This document shows positions 24,981 through 33,612 of a stretch of 64,000 bases of DNA, in pieces. The position numbers and the translations under genes were made by a program. The notes below the pieces were generated by a model. That model was not told the origin of the DNA, searched no databases, and saw nothing but the letters and a program-made list of their open reading frames with translations. Source of the stretch: an uncultured Devosia sp. (GTDB lineage Bacteria > Pseudomonadota > Alphaproteobacteria > Rhizobiales > Devosiaceae); NCBI RefSeq assembly GCF_963517015.1, contig NZ_CAUQDV010000001.1:1742001-1806000 (forward strand), given 5' to 3'. How positions within the stretch are numbered: position 1 is the first letter of the stretch; each line of letters begins with the position of its first letter.

Positions 24981-25445
24981 ATGCTGCTGGATTTTTTCAG
25001 ACATTTGGGTGGACATGCGACACCGGCGCCGCAGCTGCGGCAGTCGGGTGCCTTGCCCTATACCGTGCTCAAGGGACGTGTCGTCTTCCTTCTGGTCACA
25101 TCGCGCAAGACGGGGCGCTGGATCTTTCCCAAGGGTTCGATCAGTTCCGGCATGACGGCATGGGACAGTGCTGCCAAGGAAGCCATGGAAGAGGCCGGCG
25201 TCACCGGCGAGATCAGTTCGACGCCAATCGGCAGCTATCAGAACAATGACAGGGGCGTGCCGATCGAGATCGATCTCTATCCCCTGCGCGTCGAGCATCA
25301 GATGGACAGCTGGGACGAGATGGACCAGCGGTTGCGCCATTGGGCGCTGTTGAGCGAGACGCGGCGCTTGCTGGCGGACCGGACGCTATCGCGCCTGGCG
25401 GATCAATTGCACCGGCAGGTCAGCGAAAAGCTGGTCACGCAATAG
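24981..25445 (+). CDS. NUDIX hydrolase
   Basis: 154 aa from the ATG at 24981 (GGAGGCGG upstream). The NUDIX box is visible as FPKGSISSGMTAWDSAAKEAMEEAGV. The EExG acids that bind metal are present, but the first conserved Glu of the motif is Met and the Arg of REU is Lys. The lead-in PKG resembles the diphosphoinositol-polyphosphate/PKGW-type subfamily, where the first Glu is often missing, so activity is still plausible. The substrate is a nucleoside or inositol diphosphate type, unknown. The 3' end overlaps the convergent phosphate-transporter gene by 11 bp. Confidence 0.85.
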   Translation: MLLDFFRHLGGHATPAPQLRQSGALPYTVLKGRVVFLLVTSRKTGRWIFPKGSISSGMTAWDSAAKEAMEEAGVTGEISSTPIGSYQNNDRGVPIEIDLYPLRVEHQMDSWDEMDQRLRHWALLSETRRLLADRTLSRLADQLHRQVSEKLVTQ

Positions 25446-26883
25446 CAAGGCGCAAAAGCTGGTAGGCGAGGGCCGACAGCAGCGCGGAAGCGGGCAGGGT
25501 GACCAGCCAGGCCGCGCCGATACGGGCAACCTTGAGACGGCGAACAAGGAAGCGGCGCTCGGAGCGGCGTTCACGCATCAGGGCCTGTTCGGGGCGATCG
25601 TTGAGCATGGACGCGTCAAGGAGGTGGGTATCCACCGGGACGGCGGCGCCGTGCATATTGCGGATGGCCAGGTATTCACGCAGGAAGCCCACGCCGAAAA
25701 CAGCACCAACGGCAACATGGGTGGTCGAGATGGGCAGGCCAAACGTGGCCGCAGTGAGCACGGTAGTGCCGGTGGCGAGCGCGACGCAGAAGGCGCGGAT
25801 CTCATTGAGCTTGGTGATCTGCTCGCCGACCGTGTGAATGACGCGCGGGCCGAACAGCAGAATACCCAGGCCGATGCCGAGCGCGCCGACGAGCAGAGCC
25901 CAGAAGGGCAGGTTGGCGCCGGGACCTGGCAGGATATGCAGCGAGCCAAGGATGGCGGCCAGCGGGCCTATGGTGTTGGACACGTCATTGGCGCCATGGG
26001 CGAAAGAGAGCAAGGCAGCGGCGACGATGAGCGGCGGCCTGAAGAGCGTCGCCACCTGTTTCTTGCGGTTGGCAATCGTCTGGGACCGCAGCTCGACCCA
26101 GGGCTTGGATACCAGCCAGCCGACCAGCGAAAAGCCGAAGCCGAGAAGAAGGGTCTGGCCGGGGTTGGGCTGCCACCATTGGCCGAGGGCCTTGTTGACG
26201 AGGTACATGGCGAAAATGCCGGCCATGGCGCCCACCAGCATCGGCACCCAGTGACGGGCAGCGGCCACCTTGTCGGTGCGGCGGGTGATGAGACGGCGAA
26301 TGATGGAATGAAGGGCTGCGGCGAAGACTGCGCCCAGCAGCGGCGACAGGGTCCAGCTGACGCCGATGATGCCGACGGTCGGCCAATTGACGGCGCGCGT
26401 GCCCCAGGCGGCGACGGCGGCGCCGACGATGGCGCCGATGATGGCGTGTGTTGTTGAAACCGGCGTGCCGACAAAGGTCGAGGCATTGATCCAGAGCGCG
26501 GCGGCCAGCAGGGCGGCGATCATCACCATGGCCATGGTGACGGGCTGGATACTGGCTGTCGGCACGAAGAGATCGGTGGAAACAGTGCGGACCACGTCGC
26601 CGCCGGCGATCAGCGCGCCGGCGATATCGAAGCAGGCGGCAATGGCCAGGGCTGCGCCCATGGTCAAGGCCTTGGCGCCGACGGCCGGGCCCATGTTGTT
26701 GGCCACGTCATTGGCGCCGATATTGAGCGCCATATAGCCTGCGGCTGCCGCGGCCAGCACGACAAGATAGTGGATGGATGTGCCGGCCATCACCTGGCTG
26801 GCATAGAAAGACACTGCCATCAGGAACAGCACGGCTATGCCAAGCGGCAGAACGATCCGTTGCATTGTTGCGGCAGGGTCCAT
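25435..26883 (-). CDS. PiT-family inorganic phosphate transporter
   Basis: 482-aa inner-membrane low-affinity phosphate (metal-phosphate) symporter. Both halves of the inverted duplication carry the family signature: GANDVANNMGPAVGAKAL (near 57-74) and GANDVSNTIGPLAAIL (near 300-315). STTHAIIGAIVGAA and ISTTHVAVGAVFGVGFLRE are also present. About ten membrane helices, with a basic loop in the middle (RRLITRRTDK). No PhoU-like DUF47 partner gene is adjacent. I found no PHO box in its upstream region, as expected for a constitutive Pit system. A second ATG six codons in is possible. Confidence 0.94.
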   Translation of the reverse strand: MDPAATMQRIVLPLGIAVLFLMAVSFYASQVMAGTSIHYLVVLAAAAAGYMALNIGANDVANNMGPAVGAKALTMGAALAIAACFDIAGALIAGGDVVRTVSTDLFVPTASIQPVTMAMVMIAALLAAALWINASTFVGTPVSTTHAIIGAIVGAAVAAWGTRAVNWPTVGIIGVSWTLSPLLGAVFAAALHSIIRRLITRRTDKVAAARHWVPMLVGAMAGIFAMYLVNKALGQWWQPNPGQTLLLGFGFSLVGWLVSKPWVELRSQTIANRKKQVATLFRPPLIVAAALLSFAHGANDVSNTIGPLAAILGSLHILPGPGANLPFWALLVGALGIGLGILLFGPRVIHTVGEQITKLNEIRAFCVALATGTTVLTAATFGLPISTTHVAVGAVFGVGFLREYLAIRNMHGAAVPVDTHLLDASMLNDRPEQALMRERRSERRFLVRRLKVARIGAAWLVTLPASALLSALAYQLLRLAIA

Positions 26884-27090
26884 CGAAAAACGAACGTTCC
26901 TTGGACAATGCTTTGAACGCGTTGTCGATAGAAATGGCTGATCTGTGCACTCACTTCCGCGGTGTTTGCCGCAGGACGGCGATCATCACCTGATTTTGCG
27001 ACAGGGGCAGACCGGGCAGGGCAGGCGTGGGCTTGACACATTCGTCACGATGAACCTATCAATGCTCCGGTAATTTCATGGAGAGGTCCC

Positions 27091-27141
27091 GTGCGGGCAC
27101 TCATTCTCGTAGTAGGCAGGCGCATCGGCAACGTGGGATAA
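27091..27141 (+). CDS. ilvIH leader peptide (attenuator), 16 aa
   Basis: GTG-initiated ORF with GGAGAGG 7 nt upstream. It encodes MRALILVVGRRIGNVG, with 7 of 16 residues Leu, Ile or Val, including the run L-I-L-V-V. Its stop is embedded in GGGAT-AAA-ATCCC, and a terminator follows at 27174-27195, 120 bp before ilvI. This is the layout of ribosome-mediated attenuation: scarce charged Leu/Ile/Val tRNA stalls the ribosome and favours antitermination. It is seen directly in sequence but untested here. Confidence 0.85.
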   Translation: MRALILVVGRRIGNVG

Positions 27142-27173
27142 AATCCCGCGCGATAGCTGGTGCGCCGAAAACA

Positions 27174-27195
27174 GGTCCCGAACGGGGCCTTTTTT
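27174..27195 (+). terminator. Attenuator terminator of the ilvI leader
   Basis: A short stem GGTCCC-GAAC-GGGGCC (one G-U) followed immediately by T6. It lies between the leader ORF and ilvI. The complementary GCGC segments upstream (27148-27151, 27162-27165) could form a competing pre-terminator fold. Confidence 0.8.
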
Positions 27196-27240
27196 ATTGT
27201 CCGGTTTTTGCCGCTACGAGACTGGGCTGGAATTTTGAGT

Positions 27241-27293
27241 GGTCGCGTTTCCGAACCGCAAAACCGGAAACCACTTTTGCTGGAAACGCTCCA
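27241..27293. repeat. Dispersed 50-bp palindromic repeat, copy 2
   Basis: Homologous to copies at 22580-22631 and 49939-49991 (gtcgcgttt-ccgaaccgcaaaaccgg-aa-ccacttttgctggaaacgctcca pattern). It sits between the attenuator terminator and the ilvI start, so it lies within the transcribed leader of the operon. Confidence 0.82.
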
Positions 27294-27313
27294 AGTGAGG
27301 AAGGAATACGACG

Positions 27314-29083
27314 ATGGCCGAAAGAATGACCGGCGCGGAAATGGTGATACAGGCGCTGACCGATCAGGGCGTCGAGCATATTTTCGGCTATCCGGGGGGC
27401 GCAGCCCTGCCGATCTATGATGCGATGTTCCAGCAGGATTTCGTCCAGCATATCCTGGTGCGGCACGAGCAGGGCGCGACGCATATGGCCGAAGGCTATG
27501 CGCGTTCGACCGGCAAATGTGGCGTGGTTCTCGTCACTTCCGGCCCCGGCGCGACCAATGCGGTGACGGGCCTGACCGATGCGCTGATGGATTCCATCCC
27601 CATGGTCTGCATCACGGCGCAGGTGCCGACGACGCTGATCGGCTCGGACGCGTTCCAGGAATGCGACACGGTTGGCATTACCCGCAGTTGCACCAAGTAC
27701 AATTACCTCGTGAAGCGCGTGGAAGACCTGCCGCGCATCATGCATGAGGCGTTCCTGATTGCCACGACCGGCCGGCCTGGCCCGGTGGTGGTCGATATTC
27801 CCAAGGACGTGCAATTCGCGCTTGGCGACTATTACAAGCCCGATCTCGATACGTTGCGCCACCAGAGCTACAAGCCGCAGGTTGATGGCGATGCGGCCGC
27901 CATTGAGGCGGCGGTCGACATGATGCTTAGGGCCGAGCGGCCGATCTTTTACACCGGCGGCGGCGTGATCAATGCCGGACCCAAGGCCAGCGAACACCTG
28001 CGCGAACTGGCCGAGCTGACCGGTTTCCCGGTGACATCCACGCTGATGGGGCTGGGCTCGTTCCCGGCGAGCAATCCGCAGTGGATGGGCATGCTGGGCA
28101 TGCACGGCACCTACGAAGCCAATTGGGCGATGCATGACTGCGACGTCATGATCAATATCGGTGCGCGTTTCGACGACCGTATCACGGGCCGGATCGACGC
28201 CTTCTCACCGAATTCGCGCAAGATCCATGTCGATATCGACCCGTCTTCGATCAACAAGGTCGTGCGCGTCGATGTGCCGATCATCGGCGATTGCGAGCGG
28301 GTGCTGGCGGAAATGGTGCGCGTGTGGCGCAGCAAGACCAATCAGCCGCGCACCGAGGCGATTGCGCCGTGGTGGAAGCAGATCGAGAAGTGGCGCGCGG
28401 TGGACTCGCTCGGATATAAAAACTCCGACACGACCATTAAACCGCAGTATGCGATCGAGCGGCTCTACGAGATGAGCAAGAAGCAGGGCAAGGAGGTGTT
28501 CATCACCACCGAAGTTGGCCAGCACCAGATGTGGGCCGCCCAGCATTTCCATTTCGACAAGCCCAACCACTGGATGACCTCGGGTGGTCTCGGCACCATG
28601 GGCTATGGCCTGCCGGCTGCGGTGGGTGTGCAGGTGGCGCATCCCGATGCGCTGGTGATCGACATTGCCGGCGAAGCCTCGGTGCAGATGACCATGCAGG
28701 AAATTTCCACTGCGGTGCAGTATCGCCTGCCGATCAAGATCTTCATCCTCAACAATGAGCGCATGGGCATGGTTCGTCAGTGGCAGGACCTGCTGCATGG
28801 CTCGCGCTATGCCCATTCCTACTCGGAATCGTTGCCCGATTTCGTCAAGCTGGCAGAGGCTTATGGCGGCAAGGGCATTCGTTGCGAGAACCCGGCCGAG
28901 CTCGATGCCGCGATCAAGGACATGTTCGACTATGACGGCCCGGTGCTGTTCGACGTCATTGTCGAGAAGGACGAGAACTGCCTGCCGATGATCCCGTCGG
29001 GCAAGCCGCATAACGAGATCATCCTGCCCGACACCGCGAACATTGGTGACATCATCGACGAGAAGGGACGGCAGCTCGTCTAG
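27314..29083 (+). CDS. ilvI: Acetolactate synthase 3, large (catalytic) subunit
   Basis: ThDP-dependent enzyme condensing pyruvate with pyruvate or 2-ketobutyrate, the committing step to Val/Leu/Ile. 589 aa. Domains in order: N-terminal pyrimidine-binding domain with the catalytic Glu in RHEQGATHMAEGYAR, central FAD-binding domain, and C-terminal ThDP domain with GEASVQMTMQEISTAV and NNERMGMVRQWQ for Mg-ThDP. The ending is LPMIPSGKPHNEIIL. Transcribed with ilvH (22-bp gap) behind an Ile/Leu/Val attenuator. Confidence 0.98.
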   Translation: MAERMTGAEMVIQALTDQGVEHIFGYPGGAALPIYDAMFQQDFVQHILVRHEQGATHMAEGYARSTGKCGVVLVTSGPGATNAVTGLTDALMDSIPMVCITAQVPTTLIGSDAFQECDTVGITRSCTKYNYLVKRVEDLPRIMHEAFLIATTGRPGPVVVDIPKDVQFALGDYYKPDLDTLRHQSYKPQVDGDAAAIEAAVDMMLRAERPIFYTGGGVINAGPKASEHLRELAELTGFPVTSTLMGLGSFPASNPQWMGMLGMHGTYEANWAMHDCDVMINIGARFDDRITGRIDAFSPNSRKIHVDIDPSSINKVVRVDVPIIGDCERVLAEMVRVWRSKTNQPRTEAIAPWWKQIEKWRAVDSLGYKNSDTTIKPQYAIERLYEMSKKQGKEVFITTEVGQHQMWAAQHFHFDKPNHWMTSGGLGTMGYGLPAAVGVQVAHPDALVIDIAGEASVQMTMQEISTAVQYRLPIKIFILNNERMGMVRQWQDLLHGSRYAHSYSESLPDFVKLAEAYGGKGIRCENPAELDAAIKDMFDYDGPVLFDVIVEKDENCLPMIPSGKPHNEIILPDTANIGDIIDEKGRQLV

Positions 29084-29105
29084 GGCGCTGCAGGGGAATA
29101 GAGAC

Positions 29106-29660
29106 ATGAACGCACATCTGCAGCCGACCGGATCGGCCTATTTCATCACCAAGGAAACCCAGGAGATCGAGCGGCATACGCTGTCGGTGCTGGTGGACAA
29201 CGAGCCGGGCATTCTGGCGCGTGTCGTGGGCCTGTTTTCGGCGCGCGGCTATAATATCGAAAGCCTGACCGTCAGCGAGACGGAACATGGGCGGCGACTT
29301 AGTCGCATCACCGTTGTCGTCATCGCCACGCCCAAGGTGCTGGTGCAGATCAAGCTGCAGCTCGAGCGCCTCGTGCCGGTGCACAAGGTGCATGATCTGA
29401 CGAGCGAAGGCGCGTCGCTGGAGCGCGAGCTGGCGCTGATCAAGGTGGCGGGTTCTGGTGATCATCGCGCCGAGACGCTGCGGCTGGCCGATGCCTTCCG
29501 CGCGCAGATCGTCGATGCGACGGTGGAAAGCTTCGTCTTCGAGGTGACCGGCAAGCCTGCCAAGATCGACAGCTTCATCGCCTTGATGCAGCCGCTGGGA
29601 CTGGTCGAAGTGGTGCGGACGGGGCTGGCCGCGATTTCGCGTGGTCCGCAGAGCATGTGA
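29106..29660 (+). CDS. ilvH: Acetolactate synthase 3, small (regulatory) subunit
   Basis: 184 aa. Stimulates the IlvI subunit and confers valine feedback inhibition. The N-terminal ACT domain starts HTLSVLVDNEPGILARVVGLFSARGYNIESLTV, with the valine-site glycines present. The C-terminal half has ELALIKV and ADAFRAQIVDATVESFVFEVTGKPAKIDSFIALM. The start at 29106 (AGGGGAATAGAG upstream) is the first plausible ATG; the frame open before it overlaps ilvI. Confidence 0.97.
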   Translation: MNAHLQPTGSAYFITKETQEIERHTLSVLVDNEPGILARVVGLFSARGYNIESLTVSETEHGRRLSRITVVVIATPKVLVQIKLQLERLVPVHKVHDLTSEGASLERELALIKVAGSGDHRAETLRLADAFRAQIVDATVESFVFEVTGKPAKIDSFIALMQPLGLVEVVRTGLAAISRGPQSM

Positions 29661-29752
29661 TCTGCCCGGCTGATACTCTCTATCAAAAGGTACGATTGGG
29701 CGGATCGCCCAGTCTGGTGTAGAGCAGGGGCGGTCCCAAACGAGTCCCTGCC

Positions 29753-30496
29753 ATGACCCTGCTTTCCGTGAATCTCAATGCTGTTGCCCAGTTGCGGAAC
29801 CGGCGCAATCTGCCGTGGCCGAGCGTGGTCGGGCTGGCGCGGGTGGTGCTGGATGCGGGAGCGAGCGGGGTGACCGTGCATCCGCGGCCCGATGAGCGGC
29901 ATATCCGGCGCACCGATGTGTTCGACCTGGCGGAATTGCTGCGGGACGAATATCCGGCGGCCGAGTTCAATATCGAAGGCTATCCCAGCGCGGATTTTTT
30001 TGATCTGGTGGACGCGGTCAATCCGGCGCAGGTGACGCTGGTGCCCGATGATCCGGCGCAGGCGACCTCGGACCATGGCTGGGATTTCCTGGGCAAGAGT
30101 AATTTCCTTGCCGATGTGGTGGGGCGCCTCAAGGCGCCGGGACGGCGGATTTCGCTGTTCTGCGATCCCGATGCGGGTGTCGAGGGCGTCGCGGCGGCCA
30201 AGGCTACCGGTGCCGACCGGATCGAGCTTTACACTGGCCCCTATGGCGGGTGTTATGACGAACCGGAGCGGGCGGTGCGCGAATTGGCGGCGCTGGCGCA
30301 TACGGCGCAGGCGGCGCATGCTGCCGGCATGGGCGTCAATGCGGGGCACGACCTGACGCTGGAAAACCTCGTGGCCTTCCAGGCGGCGGTACCACATGTC
30401 GACGAAGCTTCAATCGGTCATGGCATTACGGCGGATGCGCTGCTGATGGGTTTTGCCGAGGCGGTCCGGCAATATCGTGCCGTACTGGGCAGCTAG
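29753..30496 (+). CDS. pdxJ: Pyridoxine 5'-phosphate synthase
   Basis: Joins 1-deoxyxylulose 5-phosphate and 3-amino-2-oxopropyl phosphate to form pyridoxine phosphate, the precursor of the PLP used by HisC encoded later in the window. 247 aa TIM barrel. PdxJ signatures are LSVNLNAVAQLRN, the ITVHPRPDERHI-like GVTVHPRPDERHIRRTDV, VTLVPDDPAQATSDHGWD, RISLFCDPD, GADRIELYTGPYGGCY, GMGVNAGHDLTLENL and ASIGHGITADAL. It starts 92 bp after ilvH and may have its own promoter. Confidence 0.96.
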   Translation: MTLLSVNLNAVAQLRNRRNLPWPSVVGLARVVLDAGASGVTVHPRPDERHIRRTDVFDLAELLRDEYPAAEFNIEGYPSADFFDLVDAVNPAQVTLVPDDPAQATSDHGWDFLGKSNFLADVVGRLKAPGRRISLFCDPDAGVEGVAAAKATGADRIELYTGPYGGCYDEPERAVRELAALAHTAQAAHAAGMGVNAGHDLTLENLVAFQAAVPHVDEASIGHGITADALLMGFAEAVRQYRAVLGS

Positions 30497-30734
30497 TCCC
30501 GCTCCATTGGCATATCTGCATTGAACAGTTCGTCAGCCGGCTGCCTACAGTGCCTGCGAGATGGGGCAGTTTTGTTGACTAAAGGCCAAAAATCTCAGGT
30601 TCGACCGATACTTACAACCGTGTAACCTAGGGTGCTTGATGACCCTGCGTCACACAGAGGTGCCCCCTTGTGACAATCGTCCTTAGGCACATATATCGCC
30701 TCAGTTACGATTTGTTACCAAGGAGGGCAACGAA

Positions 30735-31346
30735 ATGTCCAAACTCAAGATCGCCGTCATCATCTCCTCGACCCGCCCGACCCGCTTTGGCGACAAGCCG
30801 GCACAGTGGATCCTCGAAAAGGCCAATGAGCGTCCCGAGATCCAGGCCGAGATCGTCGACCTGCGCGACTTTGACCTGCCGTTCTTCGACGAAATGGCGT
30901 CCAATGCATGGATGCCTTCGGCCAATGAGAATGCCGTCAAGTGGCAGAACAAGATCAGCGAATTCGACGGCTATATCTTTGTGACCGCTGAATACAACCG
31001 CTCGATCACTGGCGCCCTCAAGAACGCTCTCGACCAGGCCTATGTGAACTGGAACAAGAAGGCCTTCACCGCCGTCGGTTATGGCACCCTTGGTGGCGCT
31101 CGCGCCGTCGAGCACCTGCGCACGATCGGTGTCGAGCTGCAGATGGTCCCGACCCGTTCGGCCGTCCACATTGCCGGCGCTGACTTTGCAGCCGTTCACC
31201 CCGGTTTCGGCGGCACCAAGTCGCTGAACGACCTGGAAGCCTCGATCGGTAATTCCACCAAGGACAGCCTCGACCAGCTGATCTGGTGGGCCCAGGCCAC
31301 CAAGGCCGCCCGCGAAAACGAAGTTGTCGCACAGGCAGCTGAATAA
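30735..31346 (+). CDS. NAD(P)H-dependent FMN reductase-like flavoprotein
   Basis: 203 aa flavodoxin-like fold. The FMN phosphate loop is SSTRPTRFGDKPAQW near residues 10-25, FVTAEYNRSITGALKNALDQAYVNW is the second flavin-contact region (a PEYN-type motif reading AEYN), and VGYGTLGGARAVEHLR is the third. Homologues reduce quinones, azo dyes or chromate with NAD(P)H. A strong AAGGAGG site lies 7 nt before the ATG, and codon use is the most biased of its neighbours, which suggests high expression. The 238 bp before it carry no gene but hold dyads that could be regulatory. A strong terminator follows. Confidence 0.88.
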   Translation: MSKLKIAVIISSTRPTRFGDKPAQWILEKANERPEIQAEIVDLRDFDLPFFDEMASNAWMPSANENAVKWQNKISEFDGYIFVTAEYNRSITGALKNALDQAYVNWNKKAFTAVGYGTLGGARAVEHLRTIGVELQMVPTRSAVHIAGADFAAVHPGFGGTKSLNDLEASIGNSTKDSLDQLIWWAQATKAARENEVVAQAAE

Positions 31347-31382
31347 GACTTACGAAGACCTCCAAAATCTTCGTTTACCGGC

Positions 31383-31420
31383 GGAGGCCACCCAGCGACG
31401 GGTGGCCTCCGTTGTTTTTA
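31383..31420 (+). terminator. Intrinsic terminator after the FMN reductase gene
   Basis: A perfect 11-bp stem GGAGGCCACCC / GGGTGGCCTCC with a 6-nt loop, then GTTGTTTTT. Confidence 0.93.
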
Positions 31421-31537
31421 CCCTCGTTCATCGTGGGTTAGCTGTTCCCGGTTTGAACCATTGTAAGCCAGTGGCATTGTGTGTGACGATCGGCGGGTGT
31501 ATAGCGGCGCGCCTTCGACCAAGAGAGCAACAGCTTC

Positions 31538-33472
31538 ATGACGCAGACGAGTGCTACCGGCGACAAGACTGCCGGTGTCGATGCGGGCCACACTTCCAGC
31601 CATTCCCACACTGCCAATCACCTGCCCATGCTAATGCTGGGTGCGCTTGGCGTCGTGTTCGGCGATATCGGCACCAGCCCGATCTATGCGTTTCGCGAGG
31701 CCATGCACATCCGGCCGGGCGTATCGACCACGGATAGCGAAATCTTCGGTCTGCTGTCCCTGATCGTCTGGGCGCTGACGCTGACCGTCTCGGTCAAATA
31801 TGTGTTCTTCGTCACCCGCGCCGACAATAATGGCGAGGGCGGCACGCTGTCGCTGATGGCGTTGGCGCGCAAGACCTTCACCAAGCCGCCGATCTGGATC
31901 ACGGTGCTGGGCGTGATGGGCGCGGCGATGTTCTTTGGCGACGCGATCATTACCCCCGCCATGTCGGTGCTATCGGCGGTCGAGGGCGTCAAGCTCGTGG
32001 CGCCGGGCATGGAGCGCTGGATCGTGCCGATCACGCTGGTGATCATCGTCGGCATCTTTGCCGTGCAGCGGTTCGGCACGGCAAAGGTCTCGATCATCTT
32101 CGGGCCAGTGACGGGACTATGGTTCCTGGTGCTCGGCTTTTCGGGACTGGTGCATATCGTTCAGTATCCCGCCGTCCTGCTGGCGCTGAACCCCCTTCTG
32201 GGGCTCGAATTCCTGGTGACCCATCTGGGCCTTGCCTTTGTGGTGGTTGGCGCGATCTTCCTCGCGGTAACCGGTGCCGAGGCGCTTTATGTCGATCTCG
32301 GCCATTTCGGGCGCAAGCCGATCGTCATCGTCTGGTTCGCGCTGGTCTTCCCGTGCTTGCTGCTGAACTATTTCGGGCAGGGCGCCTTCGTGCTGCAGGT
32401 GGGGCCGGAAAATGTCGAAAGCCCGTTCTTCGAAATGCAGCCCGAATGGGCGTTGCTGCCCTTCGTCGGGCTTGCCACGCTGGCGACGATCATCGCCAGC
32501 CAGGCGGTGATTTCGGGCACCTATAGCCTGACGCAGCAGGCGATCGCGCTCAACATGCTGCCGCGCATGGTGGTGACGCATACGTCGGAAACCCAGAGCG
32601 GGCAGATCTACATGCCGCAGATCAACACCATGCTGATGGTGGGTGTTCTGATCCTCGTGCTGATGTTCCGCAGCTCGAGCGCGCTGAGCCATGCCTATGG
32701 CATTGCGGTGAGCGGCGTGATGATCATGACGCTGACGCTGCTGGTCGTGGTGATGTGGCGCAACTGGAAGTGGCATCCGGCAGCGGTGATCGGCTTCGGT
32801 ATCGTCTTTGCCATCATCGATGGCGGCTTTTTTGCCGCCAATGCGGCCAAGCTGTTCCAGGGCGGCTGGGTGCCGGCGGCCGTGGCGATCCTGGTTGCCG
32901 TAATCATGTGGAGCTGGATGGCGGGCCGCAAGCGGCTGGCGGAAAAGACCCGTCGGGACGAGGTGCCGCTGCAGTTCCTGGTCGACAATCTGGCCAAGAA
33001 GAAGCCGACGTTGGTGCCGGGCACGGCGGTGTTTCTGACCAGCGATATCGAAGGCGCGCCGACGGCGCTGCTGCATAGTCTCAAGCACTACAAGGTGCTG
33101 CACGAGCAGAATGTGATCCTGACCGTGCGCACATCCGTCTCGCCGCGCGTGCCCGACGACGAGAAGGTGACGATCGACGCCTATAACGAGCTGTTCAGCC
33201 GCGTGGTCGTGACCTTTGGCTATATCGAGACGCCCAACATCCCCAAGGCGCTGGTGCTGGCGCGCAAGCTGGGCTGGAAGTTCGACATCATGTCGACGTC
33301 GTTCTTCCTGTCGCGACGGTCGCTGAAGGCAGGGCCCAAGACCGGCAATCCGCTGCGCTACTGGCAGGACAAGCTGTTCACGCGGCTGGCCAAGAACGCC
33401 AGCGACGCGACGGAATATTTCCATATTCCGACGGGGCGTGTGGTGGAGATCGGCACGCAGGTGGTGCTTTAG
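31538..33472 (+). CDS. kup: KUP/HAK-type potassium uptake protein
   Basis: Low-affinity K+/H+ symporter of the inner membrane, constitutive in most bacteria. 644 aa. The start of the transport domain is diagnostic: LMLGALGVVFGDIGTSPIYAFREAM. Further KUP signatures are GEGGTLSLMALA, GDAIITPAMSVLSAVEGVKL, GTAKVSIIFGPVTGLWF, ALYVDLGHFGRKPI, LNYFGQGAFVL, and MLPRMVVTHTSETQSGQIYMPQIN. About 12 helices, then a soluble C-terminal domain from about residue 480 ending in the FHIPTGRVVEIGTQV strand. The His-rich N-terminal tail (about 30 residues) is disordered. Confidence 0.96.
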   Translation: MTQTSATGDKTAGVDAGHTSSHSHTANHLPMLMLGALGVVFGDIGTSPIYAFREAMHIRPGVSTTDSEIFGLLSLIVWALTLTVSVKYVFFVTRADNNGEGGTLSLMALARKTFTKPPIWITVLGVMGAAMFFGDAIITPAMSVLSAVEGVKLVAPGMERWIVPITLVIIVGIFAVQRFGTAKVSIIFGPVTGLWFLVLGFSGLVHIVQYPAVLLALNPLLGLEFLVTHLGLAFVVVGAIFLAVTGAEALYVDLGHFGRKPIVIVWFALVFPCLLLNYFGQGAFVLQVGPENVESPFFEMQPEWALLPFVGLATLATIIASQAVISGTYSLTQQAIALNMLPRMVVTHTSETQSGQIYMPQINTMLMVGVLILVLMFRSSSALSHAYGIAVSGVMIMTLTLLVVVMWRNWKWHPAAVIGFGIVFAIIDGGFFAANAAKLFQGGWVPAAVAILVAVIMWSWMAGRKRLAEKTRRDEVPLQFLVDNLAKKKPTLVPGTAVFLTSDIEGAPTALLHSLKHYKVLHEQNVILTVRTSVSPRVPDDEKVTIDAYNELFSRVVVTFGYIETPNIPKALVLARKLGWKFDIMSTSFFLSRRSLKAGPKTGNPLRYWQDKLFTRLAKNASDATEYFHIPTGRVVEIGTQVVL

Positions 33473-33491
33473 GGTAGCCGATGGATCGGAG

Positions 33492-33607
33492 TACCCCCAC
33501 CTAACCTCCCCCTGATAGGGGGAGGGACTGATCGAGCTTGAGGCAGGTTCTCGTCAAATCCACCGGACGAATCCCTCCCCCTATCAGGGGGAGGTTAGGT
33601 GGGGGTA
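33492..33607. repeat. C-rich inverted repeat, copy 1
   Basis: A 35-bp left arm (tacccccacctaacctcccc and on through ctgatagggggaggga) is mirrored by a right arm ending ggtgggggta. Each arm is itself a hairpin (CCTCCCCCTGATAGGGGGAGG). The core is about 45 bp. The second copy at 61835-61951 shares both arms but not the core. It lies between convergent genes and could act as a bidirectional transcript end. Confidence 0.9.
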
Positions 33608-33612
33608 TCCCC

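Noticed and set aside
26884..27090. Search for a PHO box before the PiT transporter
   Set aside because: No CTGTCAT-type repeats at 11-bp phase; consistent with a constitutive low-affinity transporter.
27078..27329. 83-codon ATG frame overlapping the ilvI leader
   Set aside because: It runs through the attenuator and repeat, has no conserved character, and competes with the GTG leader ORF, whose Ile/Leu/Val content fits regulation.
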